Assembly (NCBI GenBank): GCA_041743835.1
Contig: JBGTLW010000046.1
Coordinates: forward strand, 1-8,140
Direction: 5' to 3'
Source of the DNA: JBGTLW01 sp041743835
GTDB taxonomy: Bacteria; Planctomycetota; Phycisphaerae; Phycisphaerales; Phycisphaeraceae
DNA length: 8,140 bases
Positions 1 to 5,495 of the stretch are shown one piece after another; position 1 is the stretch's first letter; every line of letters begins with the position of its first letter. Under the pieces are notes generated by a model, which had not been told where the DNA came from, did not search any database, and saw only the letters and a program-made list of their open reading frames with translations. Both the position numbers and the translations under genes were made by a program.

Positions 1-366
1 GCGGTTGCCACGACAGCCGCGGCGAGCGATGTGCAGGATCGCCCAACGGTGCCGGGCACGGCAGCCGCACCAGCACCCGAATCGCAGCGCTCGCTCTGGG
101 CGGCCCTCCTCGCCTGGCTCACAGCCCAGCAGCAGGTGCTCGACGAGCTGGCGTTCAATCACGACGAACTGGCCGCGGACCTGGACGACGCGATGGAGCC
201 CCGGCTGCTCCCCGCCAACCAGGTCAGCATCATCCCCTGGACCAGCCCACGCTCCAGACTCCGGCCGATCCGGCTGGGGCCCTGCACTCACCCTTACCAA
301 TCCCCCACCGTCACAATCGAAAGGCCGACCGATGAACACCCCCCAATCTCACCCCCAAACAGATGA
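1..366 (+). CDS. 3' end of an unrecognised protein gene (5' end outside the window)
   Basis: The reading frame is open from the first base and stops at the TGA at 364-366, so the gene begins upstream. I do not recognise the protein. The first 70 or so codons look like real coding sequence, with GC-rich third positions. They encode an Ala/Pro/Thr-rich linker and then an amphipathic helical stretch (LWAALLAWLTAQQQVLDELA, then acidic residues). After about position 230 the translation turns into Pro/Arg/Ser/His-rich sequence and looks less like a protein. In the third frame, codons from about 240 give a more ordinary tail that ends at a TGA at 333-335. That stop would overlap the ATG at 332 in the usual ATGA coupling arrangement. 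The true C-terminus is therefore uncertain and a frameshift near 200-240 is possible. It lies directly upstream of lexA and may share its transcript. Confidence 0.5.
   Translation, partial: AVATTAAASDVQDRPTVPGTAAAPAPESQRSLWAALLAWLTAQQQVLDELAFNHDELAADLDDAMEPRLLPANQVSIIPWTSPRSRLRPIRLGPCTHPYQSPTVTIERPTDEHPPISPPNR
319..334 (+). promoter_or_regulatory. Ribosome binding site and ATG that probably belong to lexA but are out of frame
   Basis: GAAAGG at 319-324 is followed, after 7 bases, by an ATG at 332-334. This is good Shine-Dalgarno geometry. The LexA reading frame is one base off from this ATG. If the C6 run at 339-344 were one base shorter, the ATG would read MNTPNLTPKQ and then continue into the annotated LexA. 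The ATG at 363, the only start in the LexA frame, has no purine-rich site before it. Confidence 0.55.
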
Positions 367-971
367 AAATCCTCACGCGCATCCGAGACACCCGCTTATC
401 GCGCGGCTATTCCCCGACCATGCAGGAGCTGGCCGACGAGCTGGGCGTCTCCAAAGTCACCGTGTTCGAGCACGTCGAGGCGCTGATCAAAAAGGGCTGC
501 CTCATCCGGGATGCGAACAAAGCACGCTCTTTGGTGCTGGCCCCCGACCTGGAGCTGCCGGATGAACAACGCCACACCCGCCTGCCGCTGGTCGGCTCCA
601 TCGCCGCCGGCTCACCCATCGAAGCGGTCGAAGAACGCGAACACCTGGACCTCGAAGAACTCTTCGTCCCCGGCAGAAAACGCGGCGCGACAGCCAACAT
701 CTTCGTCCTCCGTGTCCGTGGCGATTCCATGAAGGACGACGGCATCCTCGACGGCGACTTCGTCATCTGCGAGAAACGCAACCGCGTGCTCAATGGCCAA
801 ACCGTCGTCGCATTGGTCGCCAACGATGAAGCCACCCTCAAGCGCTTCTACCGCGAGAAGGATGGCCGCATCCGCCTCCAGCCCGCGAACGCAAGCTACG
901 AGCCACTGATCTGCGACGCGGACGATGTGCAGATCCAAGGCGCCGCCATCGGCATCGTCCGCACCTTCTGA
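363..971 (+). CDS. lexA: LexA SOS repressor, S24-family self-cleaving transcription factor
   Basis: LexA represses DNA-damage genes and cleaves itself when stimulated by RecA filaments. From M363 the product has 202 residues. A winged helix-turn-helix lies at about 1-60 (SPTMQELADELGVSKVTVFEHVEALIKKG). The autocleavage Ala-Gly is at 82-83 (SIAAGSPIEA). The peptidase S24 domain carries catalytic Ser122 (RGDSMKDDGI) and Lys160 (NDEATLKRF), so the cleavage machinery is intact. The in-frame codons before M363 read NLTPKQ, which matches the conserved LexA start (E. coli LTARQQEVFDLIRD). The annotated ATG therefore removes the beginning of helix 1. The natural start is probably the ATG at 332, separated from the frame by the C6 tract, which would give about 212 residues. 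I could not recognise an SOS operator upstream. The downstream neighbour is convergent. Confidence 0.95.
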   Translation: MKILTRIRDTRLSRGYSPTMQELADELGVSKVTVFEHVEALIKKGCLIRDANKARSLVLAPDLELPDEQRHTRLPLVGSIAAGSPIEAVEEREHLDLEELFVPGRKRGATANIFVLRVRGDSMKDDGILDGDFVICEKRNRVLNGQTVVALVANDEATLKRFYREKDGRIRLQPANASYEPLICDADDVQIQGAAIGIVRTF

Positions 972-1033
972 CCCTACCCGGAGCTACCCGCTCACCCGCT
1001 ACACAAGCACCGACCCCGGCCTCCACTGAGCTG

Positions 1034-1046
1034 CCGCGTCACGCGG
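1034..1046. repeat. Short perfect inverted repeat over the CYTH stop codon
   Basis: CCGCG-TCA-CGCGG forms 5-bp arms around the minus-strand stop codon, in the 67-bp gap between the convergent lexA and CYTH genes. No T-run follows on either strand, so this is at best a weak transcription stop or RNA 3'-end stabiliser. Confidence 0.3.
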
Positions 1047-1647
1047 ACGCAGGCGCGGCGGCGTTGGCTTTGGTCTCGGCTTCGCTGAAGGCGATGTGTG
1101 TGGTGTGCAGGTTGTGTTCCCGCATGTACGACCACAGCATGGCGATGTAGCTCGAACGCATCAGCGCGGCATCGGACAGCCCCAGCTTGTCGCGCACCGC
1201 CAGCACGCGCTCATCGGAGGGGCCCTCGATCTCGATGAAGTCGCCGAGGAAAGGCAGCGTGTCCAGCTCCACGTTGCAACCCTCCAGGCTCCACCGCGTG
1301 CGCCGCTTCTCGAAGCTCACGCCCTGGTGATAGCCCAGCGCGTCGAGCAGCTCCGCGGCCCGGCGGGGGTCGGCGACCTCCACCTCCGTCTCGGATCGGC
1401 TCTTGAGTTGGCCATGCGCCCGCGGGCCTTTGTGGGTGATGATGGAGCGGCGGTTGCCCTGCTCATCGATCTCGACACGCACGCGCAGCCCCTGATCCGA
1501 GCTCTTGAGCAGGCCCTCGGCTGTATCGAAAAAAGTGTTGGTCTCGGTGAGCTTGGCCACGGGCTTCGCGCCCAGCGACTCAAGCAGCCGTTCCATGCCC
1601 GGCCGATCCGCCAGCCGCATCTTCGCCTCGATCTCGATATTTTTCAC
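1039..1647 (-). CDS. cyaB: CYTH-domain protein, class IV (CyaB-type) adenylate cyclase-like
   Basis: This is a 202-residue CYTH (CyaB/thiamine triphosphatase) tunnel-fold protein. The signature ExExK is at residues 5-9 (IEIEAK). Other charged tunnel-lining strands follow: LRVRVE at 54-59, THKGP at 71-75, SRSETEVEV at 83-91, FEKRRTRW at 112-119, VELDTLPFLGDFIEIEG at 126-142. These alternating acidic and basic residues bind metal and the triphosphate in the family. Known members are adenylate cyclases, thiamine triphosphatases or inorganic triphosphatases, and sequence alone does not tell which this is. The start is a GTG at 1645-1647, supported by AGGAAGG nine bases upstream. The last 20 or so residues (Ala-rich) go beyond the core fold. 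It is convergent with lexA and stands alone. Confidence 0.88.
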   Translation of the reverse strand: MKNIEIEAKMRLADRPGMERLLESLGAKPVAKLTETNTFFDTAEGLLKSSDQGLRVRVEIDEQGNRRSIITHKGPRAHGQLKSRSETEVEVADPRRAAELLDALGYHQGVSFEKRRTRWSLEGCNVELDTLPFLGDFIEIEGPSDERVLAVRDKLGLSDAALMRSSYIAMLWSYMREHNLHTTHIAFSEAETKANAAAPASA

Positions 1648-1656
1648 AAGTGATCG

Positions 1657-1663
1657 CCTTCCT
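1657..1663 (-). promoter_or_regulatory. Shine-Dalgarno site deciding the GTG start of the CYTH gene
   Basis: Read on the minus strand the sequence is AGGAAGG, nine bases before the GTG at 1645-1647. It is one of the clearest ribosome sites in the window and supports the non-ATG start. Confidence 0.65.
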
Positions 1664-1715
1664 GTCGTGACATCTCTTCACGAGGGTATAGATTGATGAA
1701 TGCCCAACCACGCCA

Positions 1716-1769
1716 CCCCCGGAAACCCCCGGAACTTCCCGGACAACCCAAGACAACCCCGGAACCCCG
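1716..1769. repeat. Cluster of CCCCCGGAA motifs between two minus-strand genes
   Basis: CCCCCGGAA occurs at 1716-1724 and 1726-1734, a shorter CCCGGA at 1738-1743, CCCCGGAA at 1757-1764, and another CCCCGG at 1765-1770. The spacers are A/C-rich (for example CAACCCAAGACAA). The cluster sits in the 147-bp gap between the 161-residue membrane gene and the CYTH gene. The same 9-mer recurs elsewhere in the window, both in a coding region and in other gaps. No T-run hairpin was found here. A GGTATA at 1685-1690 reads TATACC on the minus strand and could be a weak -10 box for the CYTH gene, but no good -35 accompanies it. Confidence 0.6.
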
Positions 1770-1794
1770 GCCGCGAACTTAGGGGTTTATTCTA

Positions 1795-2280
1795 TCAGCC
1801 GATCTCGGGCGTGTCGCTTGGGAACAGTTGCTGGCGGATCGCTGCCAGGCGTTGGCGACCCGGTTTGGGCGCGGCTTGAAAGCGCGAGAAGTAGGCGTTG
1901 ACGTGGTGGTCGAATGTCGCGGGGCAGAGCATCAGCGTGACCGGGCTTGGCAGGCCACAGCTCCGCCCCAGCCACCAAAGACGCAGCTCCTGCGACAGTG
2001 ACAGGCCCATCAACCGGGCGATGCGGTGGTACGTGAAGCGGGGCAGCGGGTGCTGGTCGCGGTGGCGGTAAAGCCAGAGGGCGTACAACACGGCCGCGCT
2101 CATGAGCATGAAGCCCATGCACAAGGCAAATGGGCCGGCGTCGTTGATCTGCCTGCTGTTGAGGATCGCCTCGCTGACCGCGACCGGATCGACCTGCGAC
2201 AGAAAAGCCTGAGTAAACAGCGAATCAGCGGACAAAGTCAGCCCCGCGCCTTCCAGATTAACTGTTGCAACAAATATCAC
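1795..2280 (-). CDS. Small single-span membrane protein of unknown function
   Basis: The product has 161 residues. The N-terminal 49 residues are polar to mixed. One clear transmembrane helix lies at about 50-71 (PFALCMGFMLMSAAVLYALW), followed by basic YRHRDQ, so the C-terminal part is probably cytoplasmic. That part (about 80-153) is helical: RFTYHRIARLMGLSLSQELR, then LGRSCGLPSPVTLMLCPATF. It resembles the helical module that I recall preceding PilZ domains in some planctomycete and deltaproteobacterial proteins, but no PilZ domain follows, so the likeness is a weak inference. The GTG start at 2278-2280 overlaps the stop of the HEAT gene (GTGA), and AGGGGG lies four bases before it. The two genes are therefore probably translationally coupled and act together. 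Confidence 0.75.
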   Translation of the reverse strand: MIFVATVNLEGAGLTLSADSLFTQAFLSQVDPVAVSEAILNSRQINDAGPFALCMGFMLMSAAVLYALWLYRHRDQHPLPRFTYHRIARLMGLSLSQELRLWWLGRSCGLPSPVTLMLCPATFDHHVNAYFSRFQAAPKPGRQRLAAIRQQLFPSDTPEIG

Positions 2281-4319
2281 GCGGCCCCCTGTTGTTTGAT
2301 AGGTGCGGGATTATCGGGTTGGATGCGTGCGATGGCGCCTTGTTCTGGTGAGCCGGGCAACGCTGCGAGGCCTTGCGGCGTGAGCAGGTTGATCATCCGC
2401 TCGAAGGTCTGGCGGGCACGGGCCTGGACCTGATGGTCGGCATCAGCGACCGCCATCTCCGCGACCTCGGCCACACGCCCTACCAGCGCGGCCGACTCAA
2501 TCACCCACAAAGCCGAGCGCCTGTGCTCCGGCCTGGCATCGTGCAGCATCCGGCCCAGTTCCTCCTCGGCAACCGCCTGCTTTTCGGGGTGCCCCACCAG
2601 CCGCAGCAGCGAGTGGATCGCGTTGGCGCGGGGCCGATTCGCTTCCCCGCTGGCGATCTGGGTCAGGCGCTTGGCCTGCTCAGCAAGGGGCTCTTCGCCA
2701 CGCGATGCCAGGGCCTCGATGGCATTGGCGCGGACACGCGCATCGGGGTGATCGAGAGCCTGCTTGATGGCCTTGGTCGCGGCTGGTGTTTGGAGCCGGC
2801 CCACCGCGCGGACGGCGGTGGCGGCGATGCGTGGTCGGCTATGGGAGAGCAACCGCAACAGGTCGGCCTCAAAGAAGCCTGCCTGCCCGAGCGTCTGCAC
2901 CATCGCGAGGGCACGCTGCACCGTCGCGGGGTCTGACGCGGCCAATCGGCGGGCAAGCACGACGTGGAACTGGCGGTCGATCTTGATCATGGCCCGGCCA
3001 AGCGCCAGGCGCTGGTCGATCGTCAGCCGATCCCACCCATCCCACAGCCGGGCAAACCCGATCGGCCCCAGCGTGGACTCAGCCAACTCCGCCACGGAGG
3101 CGTGCGGGCTGTTGCAAAGCGGCGCAAGCACGCGCGGCAGGTTGGACGCATTGACCCGAACCAGGTGCCGTGTCGCCAAACGGGCGATCGTCTCGGAACG
3201 ATCCGCTGTGAAAACAGCGATATGGCTGTTGATGTTGTCAGACAGCGTTGACTTTGGCTGGAGGTGTGTGAGTCTGCGGAGGGCTTCGAGCCGTGCCTGT
3301 TCGTCGGAGAGTGCAGTCAGTGAGGCCAATCGTTGTGCCAACAGCGATTGACTGGGGCTGAGGATCGTCGCGAGTTCGGGGAGTGCCCGCTGCGCTTCGG
3401 GTGGATAGCTGGCTGCCTGCCGGGGGTCTGGCCAAAGCCGGTCCGGCCGTTCGCTGTTGCGAAGGGCGTTGCGTACTTCTGCCCGACGCAGACAGGCCGC
3501 GTGATACCGCAAAGCATCCCCCCCGGAAGCTCCCCCGCCCCCGCCCCCGGAAATATCCTTTGGATCGCCTTGCTGAAATAGCCGCACCAGCCCTGCCACG
3601 GCATCTGCCGCCAACACTGGGAACCCAAGCGCTGGCAGCAGCGCCCCGCGGGCCTGCGTCGTGTTGGCGCTGCTGAGCATGGCACGAAGCGGGCCAACCG
3701 CGGGGTGCGCGGGGTCGGCCAGGGTGTTATCGAGGCCGGGCAACCGCTGTTCAAACAGCGATAGGGCGGCAAGCAGCGCTTCCCGCCGTTGATGCTGAGC
3801 GAAGTGGATGACCGCTTCCGCGACCGCGCCGCGGACATGCCGGGCCTGATCGGGGGTGGGCTTTTCGCGCGATTCGGACTCACGCTCACGATGCGTAAGT
3901 GCGGTCGGGGTCAGGGCTTGGGCGAGGGTGAGCAGGGCCTTGGCTGCGTCTGGCCGCAGTTCCGGGGGGCCATGACGGAGGGCGTCGGTCACGAGGTACG
4001 CCAGCGTCCACAGCCGGCCACGGACGATGATGGTGACCGCGTTGCTGACGACCTCGGCTCGGCGGTGCGACACAGCCCGGCGGAGCGGGGCATCGAGCAG
4101 GTGGCCCCGGCTGAGGATGCTGGCTTGGGATGCAGGTGATAGGCGGTGGAACTGCTCGACGAGGGCGGTCACGGCCGGCATCCGCCGACGTTCAAGCAGG
4201 GCCTCGACGATCGGCTCGGCGGTCTGCGGCGTCGCGGTGCCAAGGGCGGACGCCAACGCCAAGTCGATCGCTGGGTCCGGTAGGCCACGGATCATGTGAA
4301 AGATCTTGAGCATCGCCAA
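2277..4319 (-). CDS. Large HEAT-repeat protein
   Basis: This 680-residue protein is almost entirely helical. HEAT-type repeats are clearest in the C-terminal third: LLSHSRPRIAATAVRAVGRL (490-509), ALDHPDARVRANAIEALASR (521-540), NAIHSLLRLVGHPEKQAVAE (566-585) and HRRSALWVIESAALVGRVAE (599-618). Such solenoids are protein-binding scaffolds; no enzyme motif is visible. There is no signal peptide or membrane span, so it is probably cytoplasmic. A Gly-rich insertion (residues 257-267, ISGGGGGGASGG) breaks the N-terminal half and is encoded by the CCCCCGGAA-type repeat. A charged stretch (HRERESESREKP) lies near 143-154. The start is TTG at 4317-4319, or ATG two codons later at 4311-4313; GGCAGG upstream suits either imperfectly. 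It overlaps the downstream 161-residue membrane gene, suggesting a shared complex at the membrane (inference). Confidence 0.85.
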   Translation of the reverse strand: MAMLKIFHMIRGLPDPAIDLALASALGTATPQTAEPIVEALLERRRMPAVTALVEQFHRLSPASQASILSRGHLLDAPLRRAVSHRRAEVVSNAVTIIVRGRLWTLAYLVTDALRHGPPELRPDAAKALLTLAQALTPTALTHRERESESREKPTPDQARHVRGAVAEAVIHFAQHQRREALLAALSLFEQRLPGLDNTLADPAHPAVGPLRAMLSSANTTQARGALLPALGFPVLAADAVAGLVRLFQQGDPKDISGGGGGGASGGDALRYHAACLRRAEVRNALRNSERPDRLWPDPRQAASYPPEAQRALPELATILSPSQSLLAQRLASLTALSDEQARLEALRRLTHLQPKSTLSDNINSHIAVFTADRSETIARLATRHLVRVNASNLPRVLAPLCNSPHASVAELAESTLGPIGFARLWDGWDRLTIDQRLALGRAMIKIDRQFHVVLARRLAASDPATVQRALAMVQTLGQAGFFEADLLRLLSHSRPRIAATAVRAVGRLQTPAATKAIKQALDHPDARVRANAIEALASRGEEPLAEQAKRLTQIASGEANRPRANAIHSLLRLVGHPEKQAVAEEELGRMLHDARPEHRRSALWVIESAALVGRVAEVAEMAVADADHQVQARARQTFERMINLLTPQGLAALPGSPEQGAIARIQPDNPAPIKQQGAA
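3518..3552 (-). repeat. G-rich repeat inside the HEAT gene encoding a glycine run
   Basis: CCCCCGGAA at 3520-3528 and 3544-3552 flanks CCCCCGCCCCCG. On the coding strand this reads as six consecutive Gly codons between two Ser-Gly motifs. The insertion keeps the reading frame. It carries the same 9-mer that is clustered in three noncoding or low-complexity places in the window. Confidence 0.6.
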
Positions 4320-4338
4320 TTATGCCTGCCAACAACTC

Positions 4339-4373
4339 GGGGCCGGGGGAACCGGTGGGGCCGGGGGACCGGC
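4339..4373 (+). repeat. G-tract direct repeat with G-quadruplex potential
   Basis: GGGGCCGGGGGAACCGGT (4339-4356) is followed immediately by GGGGCCGGGGGACCGGC (4357-4373), an imperfect direct repeat. It supplies four tracts of at least four G (4339-4342, 4345-4349, 4357-4360, 4363-4367) with loops of 2, 7 and 2 bases, which fits the usual quadruplex pattern. It lies just upstream of the HEAT gene start, on the strand opposite to its mRNA. The rest of 4374-4540 is C-rich with no gene I can support. Confidence 0.5.
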
Positions 4374-4549
4374 TCAAATCGAACCTCAGTCTTTGTTATC
4401 GGCTATCCCCGCAGCCCCGCTGGAAACCCCCCAGCCCACCCAAACCCCGCCCAGAACGCCAAAAACGCCAGATTGCGGGCTTGGACACGAACAACCCGGC
4501 CAACCGGTGCGTAAATAGAGGAAAATAAGCAAAAATCCGTGATTTGGGG

Positions 4550-4577
4550 TTCCCAATGGGGATGTAAAAGCTATAAT
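4550..4577 (+). promoter_or_regulatory. Sigma-70-like promoter for the DUF2617-like gene
   Basis: A perfect TATAAT at 4572-4577 is preceded after 16 bases by TTCCCA (4550-4555), a 4/6 match to TTGACA. The area (4511-4575) is unusually AT-rich for this window. Initiation would fall near 4584 and leave a leader of about 77 bases before the ATG at 4661. Confidence 0.5.
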
Positions 4578-4593
4578 CACAGCCACACGCGGT

Positions 4594-4655
4594 GCACGCC
4601 TCGTGCAAATCAGGGGGGCCTCTCGGTGAAGGCCTAGCTACCTTAAACCTTTTTT
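4594..4655 (+). promoter_or_regulatory. Candidate attenuator: leader hairpins with a T6-ended terminator
   Basis: Three hairpins fit between the promoter and the gene. The first is GCACG-CCT-CGTGC (4594-4606). The second is GGCCT (4617-4621) with AGGCC (4630-4634). The third joins GGT (4625-4627) and AAGG (4629-4632) to CCTT (4641-4644) and ACC (4647-4649), and is followed at once by TTTTTT (4650-4655). Hairpins two and three share 4630-4632 and cannot form together. This is the layout of an antiterminator/terminator switch. The terminator stem is short and interrupted, so activity is uncertain, and it matches no riboswitch class I can name with confidence. Confidence 0.4.
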
Positions 4656-4660
4656 AATCA

Positions 4661-5227
4661 ATGAATTGGGATATACCTATGAGTGTAAGTCCAAAATCTG
4701 CGGCCGCCCAGCTTTACCGCATGATGCTCTATCAACGCCCGCTCCACCCCGAGCTCTTCCCGCTGGAGGTCCGAAGGACCGATCGCCACGGTGATTATGA
4801 GGTCGAGATGTGGCTTACCCCCGGTGGCCACGTGGTGCGGTTCTCAGCCTTCGGCCATGTGCTGTGCGAGACCGTCATCGAGTCGGGCGACCACCTGCCC
4901 GAGACCGGCCTGGTCCATGCCCTGCCCTGCATCGGCGAAAAGGACTACGAGCTCACCGACCCGCCGGGCAGGATCGGCTACGTCACCACCATCCAGACCG
5001 AACAACTCACCGACAACCTGTTCACCTCCACCCTCCGGGAGATGGTCGATTTCGCCAAAGAGACCGGCGGACTGGCGCACCGGTGGGAAAGCCCCAGCGG
5101 TGGAACCAACCTCTCGGTCCTGGACTTCCAGAAGTACCGCAAGGAGTTCCACATCCAGAGCTACCACCTCCTCGCTGGCGGTGGATCGGTCCTGCGGACA
5201 CAGTCAATCTTCGAAATCATCGACTAA
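4661..5227 (+). CDS. DUF2617-like protein of unknown function
   Basis: This 188-residue cytosolic protein has no signal peptide or membrane span. Its layout agrees with what I recall of DUF2617: an N-terminal LYQRPLHPELFPLEVRR (24-39), GGHVVRF then CETV (56-72), LPETGLVHALPC (79-90), IGYVTTIQTEQL (105-116), FTSTLREMVDFA (121-132), and an ending H-x-x-x-x-x-x-x-V-x-RTQSIFEI (169-186). The function is unknown and no catalytic motif is evident. The ATG at 4661 has no Shine-Dalgarno site. A second in-frame ATG at 4679 (MSVSPK) is possible, with only a weak TGGGAT before it. It has its own promoter-like element and a structured leader, so it appears to be a separate, possibly regulated, transcription unit. 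The family call is a recollection of pattern, not a search result. Confidence 0.8.
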   Translation: MNWDIPMSVSPKSAAAQLYRMMLYQRPLHPELFPLEVRRTDRHGDYEVEMWLTPGGHVVRFSAFGHVLCETVIESGDHLPETGLVHALPCIGEKDYELTDPPGRIGYVTTIQTEQLTDNLFTSTLREMVDFAKETGGLAHRWESPSGGTNLSVLDFQKYRKEFHIQSYHLLAGGGSVLRTQSIFEIID

Positions 5228-5239
5228 CCACCCCCCCCC

Positions 5240-5350
5240 GGAAGGTGCCCTTGGGCTACCGACGCTGCCGGGGGCGCGGGCGATCCGGCTACGACAGGCG
5301 GCTGCATAGCCGGTTGAGCGTGTGTGAAGCTTGCGGATGGGACCACGTCA
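5240..5350 (+). other. Intergenic region rich in inverted repeats (possible structured RNA or long 3' UTR)
   Basis: After a C9 run (5231-5239) the gap holds GGTGCCC-TT-GGGCTACC (5244-5260) and a perfect 7-bp stem CCGGCTA (5285-5291) with TAGCCGG (5307-5313). ACGCT (5262-5266) can close around the latter with AGCGT (5317-5321). The same ACGCTG also occurs in the left arm of the terminator at 5359-5364, so the segments could exchange partners. No tRNA features and no credible ORF are present. It may be the 3' UTR of the upstream gene, a small RNA, or a leader of eda. Confidence 0.35.
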
Positions 5351-5356
5351 CGATAC

Positions 5357-5387
5357 AAACGCTGGCCCTCGGGTCAGCGTTTTTTTT
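5357..5387 (+). terminator. Strong intrinsic terminator between the DUF2617-like gene and eda
   Basis: A perfect 8-bp stem AAACGCTG (5357-5364) / CAGCGTTT (5375-5382) has a 10-base loop GCCCTCGGGT that can extend the stem. The right arm runs directly into eight T (5380-5387). It ends transcripts reading rightward, 130 bases after the upstream stop codon and about 110 bases before eda, so eda presumably has its own promoter in 5388-5495. I could not identify that promoter. Confidence 0.85.
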
Positions 5388-5495
5388 GCGCCGGACCCGG
5401 GCCAATCCCTGTTGGGGGAAAGCTTGGCTGCGTGGCGTGGCTCCGCGGCTGTTTTGCTTCTCTCTCTGGCTGCAACACTCACACAGAACCTTGCT

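Noticed and set aside
200..362. SOS operator for LexA
   Set aside because: I found no GAAC-N4-GTTC, CTG-N10-CAG or GTTC-N7-GTTC pattern good enough to call; the operator in this lineage is not known to me.
2764..3351. Long plus-strand ORFs opposite the HEAT gene
   Set aside because: They arise from GC-rich codons of the minus-strand gene and have the Arg/Ala-rich composition typical of antisense shadows.
4386..4608. Short ORFs on both strands in the 4320-4660 gap
   Set aside because: They are Pro/Gly-rich, overlap one another, lack ribosome sites and cross the promoter-like region.
4629..4660. preQ1-I riboswitch
   Set aside because: The loop CCTAGCTA recalls the preQ1 aptamer (TTCTAGCTACACC), but the stem is shorter and the required A-rich tail is replaced by a T6 run.
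5240..5350. tRNA or SRP RNA gene
   Set aside because: There is no T-loop GTTCGA-type sequence or cloverleaf, and the CGGAAGG match to the SRP loop lacks the surrounding conserved bases.
5331..5495. N-terminal extension of the eda reading frame
   Set aside because: The extra 55 residues are encoded by the terminator and a GC-rich gap, and the aldolase family begins at the equivalent of the ATG at 5496.
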